Shown here piece by piece: positions 54,312 to 62,733 of a stretch of DNA of 64,000 nucleotides. The stretch's first letter is position 1; each line of letters begins with the position of its first letter. The position numbers were made by a program, and so were the translations under genes. The DNA comes from an uncultured Collinsella sp. (GTDB lineage: Bacteria; Actinomycetota; Coriobacteriia; Coriobacteriales; Coriobacteriaceae), in NCBI GenBank assembly GCA_900541725.1, contig UQLB01000010.1, positions 1 to 64,000 on the forward strand. The letters are read 5' to 3'. The notes under the pieces were generated by a model, which was not told the origin of the DNA, made no database searches, and was given only the letters and a program-made list of their open reading frames with translations.

Positions 54312-55024
54312 TCATCACCCTCTTTGGCGATCGGGTCAGCGGTAGTCACGGTAGCCACGTCAGTATCAACCGGAGCGGAAACATCCTGAGCCCTAGCGAC
54401 CACCGGCGCCGAACCAACCTGAATATCTCCGCGCGCCCAATCGCCATCGAGTGCACGCGCCACCCAGTGATAGATGGGAATCGTAAAGAAGATCAGCGCA
54501 GCAAAGGGGCCGGCACCAAACAGGAACATCAGCAAAAAGAACAGCAGCCAACACACGGCCCAATACGGGAACGACTGGAACGGGCCCTTCACCGGAGTCG
54601 AGCCAACTGCGCCGCCACTCGTCGCCTGCGCCGTAGCGGCATTAGCGGCCTGTGCACTCCAGCTTGCCGCTTGCGCCGCCTTGGCGGCGGCGTCACTCGC
54701 CTGTGTTGCCGCCTCGGTAGCTCGTGCCGCCGCCTCATGGGTGCGTGCGCGCTCTGCCGCCTCGGCCTCGCGCTGACGAGCGCGGTCCTCATTCTCAAAC
54801 TCGATATCGTCCTCAATCTCATCGCTCGGATTGAGCAGCTCGTCCAGGCTCACGCCATAGAGCCTGGCGAGCGAGATCAGGTTCTCGGTATCGGGCGAGC
54901 TCTCCGCACGCTCCCATTTACTGACCGCCTGGCGCGACAGCCCTAGCTTTCGCGCCAGCCCTTCTTGGCTAAAACCCTTGCTGCGACGAAGGTCGGCGAG
55001 CCGCTGCGCAGTTTCTACATTCAT
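54308..55024 (-). CDS. XRE-family HTH regulator with C-terminal membrane domain
   Basis: A 238-residue protein. An N-terminal XRE helix-turn-helix (LADLRRSKGFSQEGLARKLGLSRQAVSKWE) is followed by an acidic and Ala-rich linker and two or three C-terminal hydrophobic helices (FPYWAVCWLLFFLLMFLFGAGPFAALIFFTIPI). Such membrane-tethered XRE proteins probably sense envelope state and control the partner DUF4097 gene, which is inference. AGGAGG four bases before the ATG at 55024 fixes the start. Confidence 0.87.
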   Translation of the reverse strand: MNVETAQRLADLRRSKGFSQEGLARKLGLSRQAVSKWERAESSPDTENLISLARLYGVSLDELLNPSDEIEDDIEFENEDRARQREAEAAERARTHEAAARATEAATQASDAAAKAAQAASWSAQAANAATAQATSGGAVGSTPVKGPFQSFPYWAVCWLLFFLLMFLFGAGPFAALIFFTIPIYHWVARALDGDWARGDIQVGSAPVVARAQDVSAPVDTDVATVTTADPIAKEGDE

Positions 55025-55291
55025 GGTTCCTCCTATGTGATGCCAGCCGTGCCGCCGGACCGTTTTTGTTCTTAAGGCGCCTTGCACAGTTAAAAATCTA
55101 TCCGCCACCGCCAAAAGCATGCCACCTATTCTAGTGAGATTTTTGACAACCGGCGGTTGCGGGCACATATGAGCTGCGGAAATGTGTCCAAACAAAGCAA
55201 TGACCCACGGCTCGGTTGTCCCCGTTGCGGCGTTAACGGTAGTATGGTCGTACTGTTTATTCCGCACCGCCAACGGAGGGAGTTCCGCGCC
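55025..55291. promoter_or_regulatory. divergent promoter region
   Basis: 267 bases between the leftward XRE pair and the rightward methyltransferase gene. It is likely to hold both promoters and an XRE operator. No symmetrical operator is obvious by eye. An open frame covers the right half, but the real start (GTG 55292) has the GGAGGGAG site. Confidence 0.3.
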
Positions 55292-56164
55292 GTGAACCGC
55301 GATTTCGCCTCATCGCTCATCCAGCTCAACAATACGTTCTATCGCGAGCACTCCGCTTCCTTTTCCGATACGCGCCAGGCCCCGTGGCCCGGCTGGGTGC
55401 GCACCATGGACATCGCGCTCGGGCAGCTCAACGCCGCCACGATCGAGCATCCCGTCCGCGTCTTCGATCTTGCCTGCGGCAATATGCGATTCGAGAACTT
55501 TGCCGCCGGCGGCGCACTTGCCGCCAAGGGCGTCGACGGCGCAAATCCCTCGGCAGATGCCAGTTGCCCGTTTGAGTTCTATGGTGTCGACTCGTGTCAA
55601 GATTTGGCTATCGATGCACATGGCCACGCCCTGCGCATTCCCAACCTGCACTTCCAGGAGCTCGACGTGCTCGACGCCCTCATGAAGCTCAACCCCGCCG
55701 AGACACCCGACGTGCTTTTCGACGCCCCGCTCGCCGACATCTCGGTCTGCTTTGGATTTATGCACCACGTGCCGTCGTGCGAGTACCGCGTACGCGTGCT
55801 CGACGCCCTGGTGCGCCAAACGCGCCCAGGCGGCATCATCGCCATCAGCTTTTGGGAGTTTATGAACGACGAGCGCATAGCGCGCAAGGCTGTTCGCGCC
55901 GAGGCCCGTGCCGAGCTCACCCCGCCGTTTGAGGGTTATGACTCTGCGCAGTTTGAAGCCGGCGACCACCTCATTGGCTGGCAAAACGACCGCCATGCTT
56001 ACCGCTATTGCCACCACTTTGACGATCAGCAGATCACCGACTTGGTGCGCGGCGTGCGTACGTTCTACAAGAGCGGCGAGGTTCCTGTACGCGAGCTTGA
56101 GCGCTTCCATGCCGACGGTCGCAGCGGCGAGCTCAACCGCTATGTGATTCTCAAGCGCCTGTAG
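55292..56164 (+). CDS. class I SAM-dependent methyltransferase
   Basis: A 290-residue methyltransferase of unknown substrate. Motif I is VRVFDLACGNMRFENF, the acidic loop is FYGVDSCQDLAI, and motif IV is SVCFGFMHHV. A large C-terminal part (HAYRYCHHFDDQQITDLV) follows. The start is GTG at 55292 after GGAGGGAG. It lies upstream of trmB in the same direction and could be co-transcribed; trmB has its own ribosome-binding site. Confidence 0.82.
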   Translation: MNRDFASSLIQLNNTFYREHSASFSDTRQAPWPGWVRTMDIALGQLNAATIEHPVRVFDLACGNMRFENFAAGGALAAKGVDGANPSADASCPFEFYGVDSCQDLAIDAHGHALRIPNLHFQELDVLDALMKLNPAETPDVLFDAPLADISVCFGFMHHVPSCEYRVRVLDALVRQTRPGGIIAISFWEFMNDERIARKAVRAEARAELTPPFEGYDSAQFEAGDHLIGWQNDRHAYRYCHHFDDQQITDLVRGVRTFYKSGEVPVRELERFHADGRSGELNRYVILKRL

Positions 56165-56283
56165 GCACCGACGACTCGCCGTCGAGCCGCACCGCGTCTT
56201 TCGGGCAAACTATGCCCACCCCTTTTTCAACCCATTGACGGAACGCGCAGCTATACGTTCCATACTTATGACCAAGGAGCCTC

Positions 56284-57123
56284 ATGGGAGCCGTCCACGT
56301 TCGCACGCCTAAGAACTTTGTGCTCGAGGAGCGCCTGGAGCGCTACGCCGATGCGATTGAGACGAACCCCGAGGCCTATGTCGGAGATTGGCGAAGGGCT
56401 TGCGCGCCAGTTGGCAGCAAGCCCTTCGAGCACCTTCACCTGGATCTTGGCTGCGGCAAAGGCACCTATCTGGTCGAGCGCGCCCACCGCGAGCCCGACA
56501 CCCTCTTTATCGGTATGGACCAGGAGCCCATCTGCATCGCCTATGCCGCACAGAAAATCTGCGAGCAGGAGCTGCCCAATGCACTCGTCCTGCCCCGAGG
56601 CGCCGCATCGCTGCCGCAGCTGTTTGCCGCAGGCGAGCTCGATGCCATCACCATCAACTTTCCCACGCCGCAGCCCAAGGCCAAGTACGCCAAAAAACGA
56701 CTCGTCCATGTCGACCATCTGATGCTCTACCGTCCACTCTTTTCAGCCGGTGCCACCGTCACGCTGCGCACCGACAGCAAGCCATTGCGCGACTACGCCC
56801 TGGGGCAGTTTGCCGCGGCAGGCTACGACACGCTTTGGGTAAGCGACGACGTCCGCCGCGACCATCCCGAGCATCCCGAGACCGAATACGAGCGCCGCAC
56901 GCGCGAGATGGGTGCCGCCGTCTATGGCATTTGCGCCACACCTGGAGCGCAGCCCAGCGATGAACAGCTCGCGGCGGGCCGCGCGCAGGAGCAAAGCCTA
57001 GCCTGCTACCTGCCCGACGATCTCGATGAACTCACCTACGTGCCCCTCGGCATGGAAGAAGCCGTTGAGAACTTTAAGAACCGCGCCAGCAAGGGTAAGA
57101 AGCGCCTGCCGCAAGAACGCTAA
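56284..57123 (+). CDS. trmB: tRNA (guanosine(46)-N7)-methyltransferase
   Basis: TrmB makes m7G46 in tRNA variable loops. The 279-residue protein has LDLGCGKGTYLVERA (SAM site), FIGMDQEPICIAYAA, the family marker INFPTPQPKAKYAKKRLV, and DSKPLRDYA and ETEYERR. It is longer than the usual ~215 residues, mostly by a C-terminal extension. The DPWPK block of typical TrmB is replaced by TPQPK, so activity is probable but not guaranteed. AAGGAG supports the ATG. Confidence 0.88.
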   Translation: MGAVHVRTPKNFVLEERLERYADAIETNPEAYVGDWRRACAPVGSKPFEHLHLDLGCGKGTYLVERAHREPDTLFIGMDQEPICIAYAAQKICEQELPNALVLPRGAASLPQLFAAGELDAITINFPTPQPKAKYAKKRLVHVDHLMLYRPLFSAGATVTLRTDSKPLRDYALGQFAAAGYDTLWVSDDVRRDHPEHPETEYERRTREMGAAVYGICATPGAQPSDEQLAAGRAQEQSLACYLPDDLDELTYVPLGMEEAVENFKNRASKGKKRLPQER

Positions 57124-57232
57124 CGATCGCTAGCATCACACGCCCATTTCCTGCATTTTCTTTCGCGCTGGCGCCCCGCGCCGCCGCTACGCCATAATAG
57201 TTGGCGGACAATCGCGAGAGAAAGCAAACCAC

Positions 57233-59914
57233 ATGGCACAGACCACGACAGATACCGCCGCCAGCACCGTCTCCGGCGCCGGCGCCGCCAGCTCGTTCTC
57301 GGGCGGCACAGGCACCGAGGCCGAGTTCGGCTCGCTCGGAGCGCTCTCCCCCACCTGGTGGGAGCCCGAGGACGGCAGCGAGCCCGAGCCATGGCTCACG
57401 CCCGATCAGGCCTTCGAGCGCTTCTTCGAATGGACGAGCGACCGCGGCATCGAGCTGTGGGACCACCAAGAAGAAGCCCTCATGGATCTTGCCGCCGGCG
57501 ATCATGTCATTTTGGGCACGCCGACCGGCTCGGGCAAATCGCTTGTCGCGCTGGGCATGCTCTTTATGGGCATGGCGCAAGGCAAGCGTTGCTACTACAC
57601 GGCCCCCATCAAGGCTCTGGTTAGCGAGAAGTTTTTTGACCTGGTGCAGGTGCTCGGCCGCGATAACGTCGGCATGATCACCGGCGACACGCATATCAAC
57701 ACCAAGGCACCCGTCATTTGCTGCACAGCCGAGATCCTTGCCAACGACGCGCTGCGCGAGGGTGAGGATGCCGATGTGGGCTGCGTCGCCATGGATGAGT
57801 TCCACTACTTCGCCGACCCCGACCGCGGCTGGGCATGGCAGGTACCGCTGCTCACCCTGCCCCACACACAATTCATGCTCATGAGCGCCACGCTTGGCGA
57901 TGTCACCGCTATTGCAGCCTCGCTCGAGGAACACACCGGCGCCACCTGCGACCTCGTCGTCGACGCCCCGCGTCCCGTACCGCTGAGCTACGACTATGTG
58001 ACGACCTCGCTCGAGGGCACCGTTGAGCTCGCGATGCGCCGCGGCGAGGCACCGCTCTACATCGTGCACTTTAGCCAAGACGCCGCACTCGCAACGGCAC
58101 AGTCACTCGCCAACTTTGGCATTGCCAGCAAGGAGCAGCGCGAGGCTATTAAGGAGGCTGCCAAGGGCACGAGCTTCTCGACGGCCTTCGGCAAGATCCT
58201 CAAGCGCCTGCTCGGCTGCGGCGTCGGCGTGCACCACGCCGGCATGCTGCCGCGCTATCGCTTGCTGGTCGAGCGCCTGGCGCAGCAGGGGTTGCTGCCC
58301 GTCATCTGCGGCACCGACACGCTCGGCGTCGGCATCAACGTGCCCATCCACACCGTGGTGCTCACCGCACTCACCAAGTTCGACGGCTACAAGATGCGTC
58401 GTCTGCGCGCCCGTGAGTTCCATCAGATCGCCGGCCGCGCCGGTCGCTCGGGCTTTGACACCGAGGGCATGGTCATCGCCGAGGCCCCGGAGCACGAGAT
58501 CGAGAACGCCAAGCTCATGGCCAAGGCAGGCGACGACCCCAAAAAGCTCCGCAAGATTAAAAAGAAGAAAGCTCCCGAGGGCTTTGTCACCTGGAACAAG
58601 CAGACCTTTGAGCGCCTGATCGAGACGCAGCCCGAGACGCTCAAACCGCGTCTTCGCATCACGCACTCCATGGTGATTAGCGTGGTCGAGCAGGGCGGTG
58701 ACGCTCGCGCCCGCGTGCACGACCTCATCGAGACAAGCCTGCAAACGCCCGAGGAAAAGGCGAAGCTCGAGGTTCGTGCCGATGAGATTTTCGCCACACT
58801 CATCGACTCCGGCGTCGTCGTGCGTACCGAGGTGCCGCCCGCGCCCGACGCTCCGGCTGACGCCGCACCGGATATCGATTACGCGCTGACGGTCGATCTG
58901 CCCGAGGACTTTGCGCTCGACCAGCCGCTTTCGCCGTTTTTGCTCGCCGCGCTGGAGCTGCTCGACCCCGAGAGCGAGACCTACACCATGGACCTCATCT
59001 CGATGGTCGAGGCAACACTCGAGGACCCCAAGCAGGTGCTGCGCGCACAGGAGCGCGCAGCACGTGATCGCGCCATGGCCGAGATGAAAGCAGACGGCGT
59101 CGAGTATGAGGAGCGCCTGGAGCGCATCCAGGATGTCACCTACGAAAAACCGCTCGAAGACTTGCTCGATGCAGCCTTTGATAAGTATTGCCAGGAAGTA
59201 CCTTGGGCCAACGACTACCAGCTCTCGCCCAAGAGCGTCCTGCGTGACATGCTCGAGAGCGCGAGCGACTTTAAGGGCTATATCCAAAAGCTCGGCATCG
59301 CCCGCTCCGAGGGCATTCTGCTGCGCTACCTGGCTGAGGCCTACCGCTCGCTCGATCGCACCGTACCGATCGAAAAGCGCGACGAGCGCTTGCGCGACAT
59401 CATTTCGTGGCTGGGCTTTGTGGTGCGCTCGGTCGACTCGAGCCTGGTTGACGAGTGGGAGAACGCCGGCAACCCGGCCGCACTCGACGCCGCACCACCC
59501 CAGGGCATCGACGAGGTCGTGGCGGACCGCCGCGGTTGCACCCTGCTGGTGCGCAACGCACTCTTCCGCCGCGTGACCCTTGCCGCCCGTGGACACTTGC
59601 GCGACTTGGGCGAGCTCGACGAGGACTGGGGCATGAGCGAGGTGCGCTGGCAAAAGGCGCTCGATGCCTATCACGAGCAGCACGAGGAGATTCTCACCAA
59701 CGGCGACGCCCGCAGCTCGGCGATGTTTACCATCGACGAGAGCGACGAAAAGACCGATCACGTGTGGCACGTGCATCAGATCTTTGCCGATGAGGATGGC
59801 GATCACGACTTTGGCATCATGGGCGATGTCGACCTGGACGCCACGCAAGACGGCGGCGAGGTCATCTTCAAGAACTACCGCGTCGGCTTTATCGAGGATT
59901 TGCTCGAGGACTAG
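57233..59914 (+). CDS. Ski2/Mtr4-like RNA helicase with DUF3516-type C-terminus
   Basis: An 893-residue superfamily 2 helicase. Walker A is TPTGSGKS (about 97), motif II is the unusual MDEFHYF (DEFH, about 190), followed by LMSATLGD, GTDTLGVGINVP and QIAGRAGRSGFD. The long C-terminal region resembles Actinobacterial DUF3516 proteins. Similar to eukaryotic RNA exosome helicases, so an RNA-processing role is likely, though unproven. The ATG at 57233 has only a weak purine stretch upstream. A strong terminator follows. Confidence 0.9.
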   Translation: MAQTTTDTAASTVSGAGAASSFSGGTGTEAEFGSLGALSPTWWEPEDGSEPEPWLTPDQAFERFFEWTSDRGIELWDHQEEALMDLAAGDHVILGTPTGSGKSLVALGMLFMGMAQGKRCYYTAPIKALVSEKFFDLVQVLGRDNVGMITGDTHINTKAPVICCTAEILANDALREGEDADVGCVAMDEFHYFADPDRGWAWQVPLLTLPHTQFMLMSATLGDVTAIAASLEEHTGATCDLVVDAPRPVPLSYDYVTTSLEGTVELAMRRGEAPLYIVHFSQDAALATAQSLANFGIASKEQREAIKEAAKGTSFSTAFGKILKRLLGCGVGVHHAGMLPRYRLLVERLAQQGLLPVICGTDTLGVGINVPIHTVVLTALTKFDGYKMRRLRAREFHQIAGRAGRSGFDTEGMVIAEAPEHEIENAKLMAKAGDDPKKLRKIKKKKAPEGFVTWNKQTFERLIETQPETLKPRLRITHSMVISVVEQGGDARARVHDLIETSLQTPEEKAKLEVRADEIFATLIDSGVVVRTEVPPAPDAPADAAPDIDYALTVDLPEDFALDQPLSPFLLAALELLDPESETYTMDLISMVEATLEDPKQVLRAQERAARDRAMAEMKADGVEYEERLERIQDVTYEKPLEDLLDAAFDKYCQEVPWANDYQLSPKSVLRDMLESASDFKGYIQKLGIARSEGILLRYLAEAYRSLDRTVPIEKRDERLRDIISWLGFVVRSVDSSLVDEWENAGNPAALDAAPPQGIDEVVADRRGCTLLVRNALFRRVTLAARGHLRDLGELDEDWGMSEVRWQKALDAYHEQHEEILTNGDARSSAMFTIDESDEKTDHVWHVHQIFADEDGDHDFGIMGDVDLDATQDGGEVIFKNYRVGFIEDLLED

Positions 59915-59939
59915 CCGAATCAGCCGGGTAAACGAAACA

Positions 59940-59975
59940 GGGCCGCTGGCAATGTTGCCAGCGGCCCCGTTTTTT
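59940..59975 (+). terminator. terminator of the Ski2-like helicase gene
   Basis: A 13-bp perfect stem (GGGCCGCTGGCAA with TTGCCAGCGGCCC) with a two-base loop (probably opening to four), then CGTTTTTT. Confidence 0.92.
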
Positions 59976-59992
59976 GCGCCATGCGCTATGCG

Positions 59993-61750
59993 CTACTCGG
60001 CATCCTCGACCTCATACGCATCGGCCTCGGCAGGCTCATCGCCCGTGCCCATTGCCGTCTCGTGCGCCTCGTCAAATGCCGCCTTCATGGTCTTGTTGCC
60101 CCAGGTGAGCTTGCGAATGGTCAGCTCATCGGCCTTGTTGTGGGCCAGACGCAGATTCTCGGTACTGCGACGCAGGTCGTCCTTGGTCTTCTCGAGCTGC
60201 TTGATGGCGGCATCGATCTCCTTGATCGCCGACTCGAATTGCTTGCTCGCCAGGTTGTAGTTGCGTGAGAAGCCATCCTTGAACTTTTCCATCTTGGCTT
60301 CGAAGTTTGTGACATCGATGTTCTGCTGCTTGTACTCTGCCAGCTCCTGCTTATAGCGGAGCGATCCCATAGCGGCGTTGCGCAGCAGCGTGATCATAGG
60401 GATGAAGAACTGCGGACGGATCACATACATCTTCTCGTAGCGATAGCTCACGTCCACAATGCCGGCGTTATAGAGCTCGCTCTCAGGCTCGAGCAGCGTG
60501 CAGAGCACCGCGTACTCGCAGCCTTTCTGGCGACGATCGTGGTCGAGCTTCTTAAAGAAGTCCTCGTTCTTGTGCTTGGTCGCGGTCTCGTCGTTCTCAT
60601 TTTTCATCTCGAACATAATCGAGATGATCTCGTTGCCGCTCGCGTCGCACTCACGGAAGATAAAGTCGCCCTTGGTGCCCTCGGATGCATCGTTGTCTTT
60701 CTCAAAATACGCGTTGGGAAACGCCGTCATACGCAAGCGATTGAACTCGGTCTCGCAGTGCTGCTCGAGCGATTCGCCCACCATCTTGGTAGACAGGCGC
60801 ACCTTCATGTCCTTCAGGCGCTCGATCTCTTCGTCCTTGTAGCGGATCAGTTCATCACTCGCACGCTTGGCCTGCGCAAGCTCGAGCTCGTGTGCCGCCT
60901 TGGCCTGCTCCTCGCGAGAATCACGCACCGCCAGCTCACTCGTGAGCTTGGCGCGCGCCTCATCACGCTCACGCTCCGCCGCGGCGACTGCCTCCGATAG
61001 GTTCATTTTGGCCGTCAGTTCCTGTTCGCGCAGCTGCGCACGCAGGCCCTCGGCCTCCTGCTCAGACTGAGACTTCGCAGCAGAGAACTTCTCCTTCACT
61101 TTCGCCTGATAGTCGGCAAGCGTACGCTCAGCTTCGCTGCGAGCGGCTTCAAGCTCGCGCTGCGACTCAGCCGCGGCAGCGGCAAGCGCCATCTCCCGGG
61201 CCTTGCCCGCCGAGGAGAGCTTTGCCTGCAGCTCGGCAATCTGAGCGTCGCGGGCGGCCAGGTCGTTTTGAGCGGCGTTACGCACCGCGGCCTCGGCGAG
61301 CTTGGCCTCGTCATCCTTGCGACCTAACTGCGCACGTAAGCTATCAATCTCGCGCTGAAGCTCGGCGTTCTCCTTCTGCGCATCGGCACGGGCCTCAACC
61401 GCCGCACGCTGGCTTGCACTCTCGCGTTCTGCGGCAGCGCCCTCGAGCTTGGCACGCAGCTCGGCAAGCTCGGCGTCGCGCTTGGCAACTTCCTGTGCCA
61501 ACTCCTGAGCCGCGATATTCTTCTGTTCAGTGAGCTGAGCGCTGCGCTGAGATTCCACCTCCCGTAAGGCGGCAGCCGAGCGCGAGCGTTCAAGCTCCAG
61601 TGCCTGCTCGCCCTCGCGCCGGACGGCCTTCACGCGCTCATCCAGGTCGCGCGAGAACTCGGCATCGCGCACCTGTTTGACGATATCCGCATAGCCGGAC
61701 GCATCGACCTTAAAGACTTCGCCGCAATGCGGGCACCTGATCTCGTTCAT
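59993..61750 (-). CDS. DUF2130 coiled-coil protein with zinc ribbon start
   Basis: A 585-residue protein. An N-terminal CPHCGEVF motif is followed by a very long, Ala/Glu/Arg-rich coiled coil (about 30-330). The DUF2130 core follows (EFNRLRMTAFPNAYFEKDND...KGDFIFRE...EMKNEND), in which the E/D/K pattern suggests a restriction-nuclease-like fold. Function unknown; a nuclease or DNA/RNA scaffold is inferred from the fold. AGGAG five bases before the ATG at 61750 sets the start. Confidence 0.88.
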   Translation of the reverse strand: MNEIRCPHCGEVFKVDASGYADIVKQVRDAEFSRDLDERVKAVRREGEQALELERSRSAAALREVESQRSAQLTEQKNIAAQELAQEVAKRDAELAELRAKLEGAAAERESASQRAAVEARADAQKENAELQREIDSLRAQLGRKDDEAKLAEAAVRNAAQNDLAARDAQIAELQAKLSSAGKAREMALAAAAAESQRELEAARSEAERTLADYQAKVKEKFSAAKSQSEQEAEGLRAQLREQELTAKMNLSEAVAAAERERDEARAKLTSELAVRDSREEQAKAAHELELAQAKRASDELIRYKDEEIERLKDMKVRLSTKMVGESLEQHCETEFNRLRMTAFPNAYFEKDNDASEGTKGDFIFRECDASGNEIISIMFEMKNENDETATKHKNEDFFKKLDHDRRQKGCEYAVLCTLLEPESELYNAGIVDVSYRYEKMYVIRPQFFIPMITLLRNAAMGSLRYKQELAEYKQQNIDVTNFEAKMEKFKDGFSRNYNLASKQFESAIKEIDAAIKQLEKTKDDLRRSTENLRLAHNKADELTIRKLTWGNKTMKAAFDEAHETAMGTGDEPAEADAYEVEDAE

Positions 61751-61807
61751 AGCAGCTCCTCGATGGACGCACATTTCAACTGCCTACACTCTACCGCGGC
61801 ACGCGGA

Positions 61808-61843
61808 CAAAAAAGGCGCCGCCGCCATAATGGCAACGGCGCC
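61808..61843 (-). terminator. terminator downstream of the YdjC gene
   Basis: A 13-bp stem (61815-61827 with 61831-61843, two G-U pairs), loop TAA, followed on the minus strand by six T (61809-61814). Confidence 0.85.
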
Positions 61844-61847
61844 AGAA

Positions 61848-61880
61848 CCACCACAAAGGCGCCTGTCCCCATTGTGGTGG
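61848..61880 (-). repeat. CCACCACAA/TTGTGGTGG hairpin element
   Basis: A 9-bp perfect stem with a 15-base loop containing GGGGACAGGCGCC. It lies between the YdjC stop and the terminator. The GGGGACAGG core also occurs in the gap at 47940-48055. It is probably a dispersed intergenic element. Confidence 0.5.
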
Positions 61881-61890
61881 TTTGGGAGCC

Positions 61891-62655
61891 TTACAGGTCG
61901 CGGTAGTCAATCAGATGCAGATCGTCCTGAGCCTCGAGCCACGCCCGCAGCTCGGGGTCGATCAGTGCATCGACTTCCTTGGTGCGATCGGTCGTAAGCG
62001 AACTATTCTCTAGGATAAAGCGATCGAGATAGCCCGGATGGCAGACAAAGACGACCGTCTCGCCGTCTGCCATCTCGCGAACCGTCTGCATAATCGAGTC
62101 CTTAGGCTCGTAGCCCGGCTCCATCGAATGCATCACCATGCGCAGGTCGGTATCTCCGCAGTGCACCACGGCCGTGGGGTCGAAGCTCGCTTTTTGCTCC
62201 TTAAGGCCCAGCTCCTGCGCCACCACCGAAATCGCGCGGTTGAGATTTTTGCTCATAACGGCATGGGCCTCAAAGTAATCGGGCTCGCGACCCACGATCT
62301 CGACAAAGCGGTCGTGCTGCGCACGAATCTCAATACAGGCCTCGTCGAAGTCAATCAGTTCCTCGCCACGCTTAAAGTGTTCGCGGAAGGTACGGCTGCT
62401 ATGGAACTCGCCGTTGTCGTCGAGCATGCTCGGAATGAGCGCCGGGTCGGCACACGGCCTGCCCAGGCACACGTTGGTGTGTTGGCCCACCGCAATGCCG
62501 GCATCGGCCACGAGCGACCAACCGCGCTCGGCCTCGGGCATATTGGGCATAAGGCCCGCCGAGCGCACGAGACCCTCGTTGACGCTACGGGCAATCCCTA
62601 AGTCAACGGCGTACGAATAACCGATATCGTCGGCACGAATAAGCAGTTGTTTCAT
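61891..62655 (-). CDS. YdjC/ChbG-HpnK carbohydrate deacetylase
   Basis: A 254-residue member of the YdjC fold that removes acetyl groups from oligosaccharides such as chitobiose phosphate. The metal-binding and catalytic blocks RADDIGYSYAVD, AVGQHTNVCLGRP and YFEAHAVMSKN are intact. It lies after a PTS EIIBC gene in the same direction, with a hairpin between, which fits processing of an imported acetylated sugar (inference). Confidence 0.9.
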   Translation of the reverse strand: MKQLLIRADDIGYSYAVDLGIARSVNEGLVRSAGLMPNMPEAERGWSLVADAGIAVGQHTNVCLGRPCADPALIPSMLDDNGEFHSSRTFREHFKRGEELIDFDEACIEIRAQHDRFVEIVGREPDYFEAHAVMSKNLNRAISVVAQELGLKEQKASFDPTAVVHCGDTDLRMVMHSMEPGYEPKDSIMQTVREMADGETVVFVCHPGYLDRFILENSSLTTDRTKEVDALIDPELRAWLEAQDDLHLIDYRDL

Positions 62656-62673
62656 AACGACTCCAATCTATGG

Positions 62674-62704
62674 AAAAGGGCACTTGGAGTATAGCCAAGT
62701 GCCC
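62674..62704 (-). terminator. terminator of the PTS gene
   Basis: A perfect 10-bp stem (GGGCACTTGG with CCAAGTGCCC) and a seven-base loop, then TTTTCC on the minus strand, between the PTS gene and the YdjC gene. Confidence 0.8.
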
Positions 62705-62733
62705 CGGGAAATTATCCCACCTAAACAGATGCT

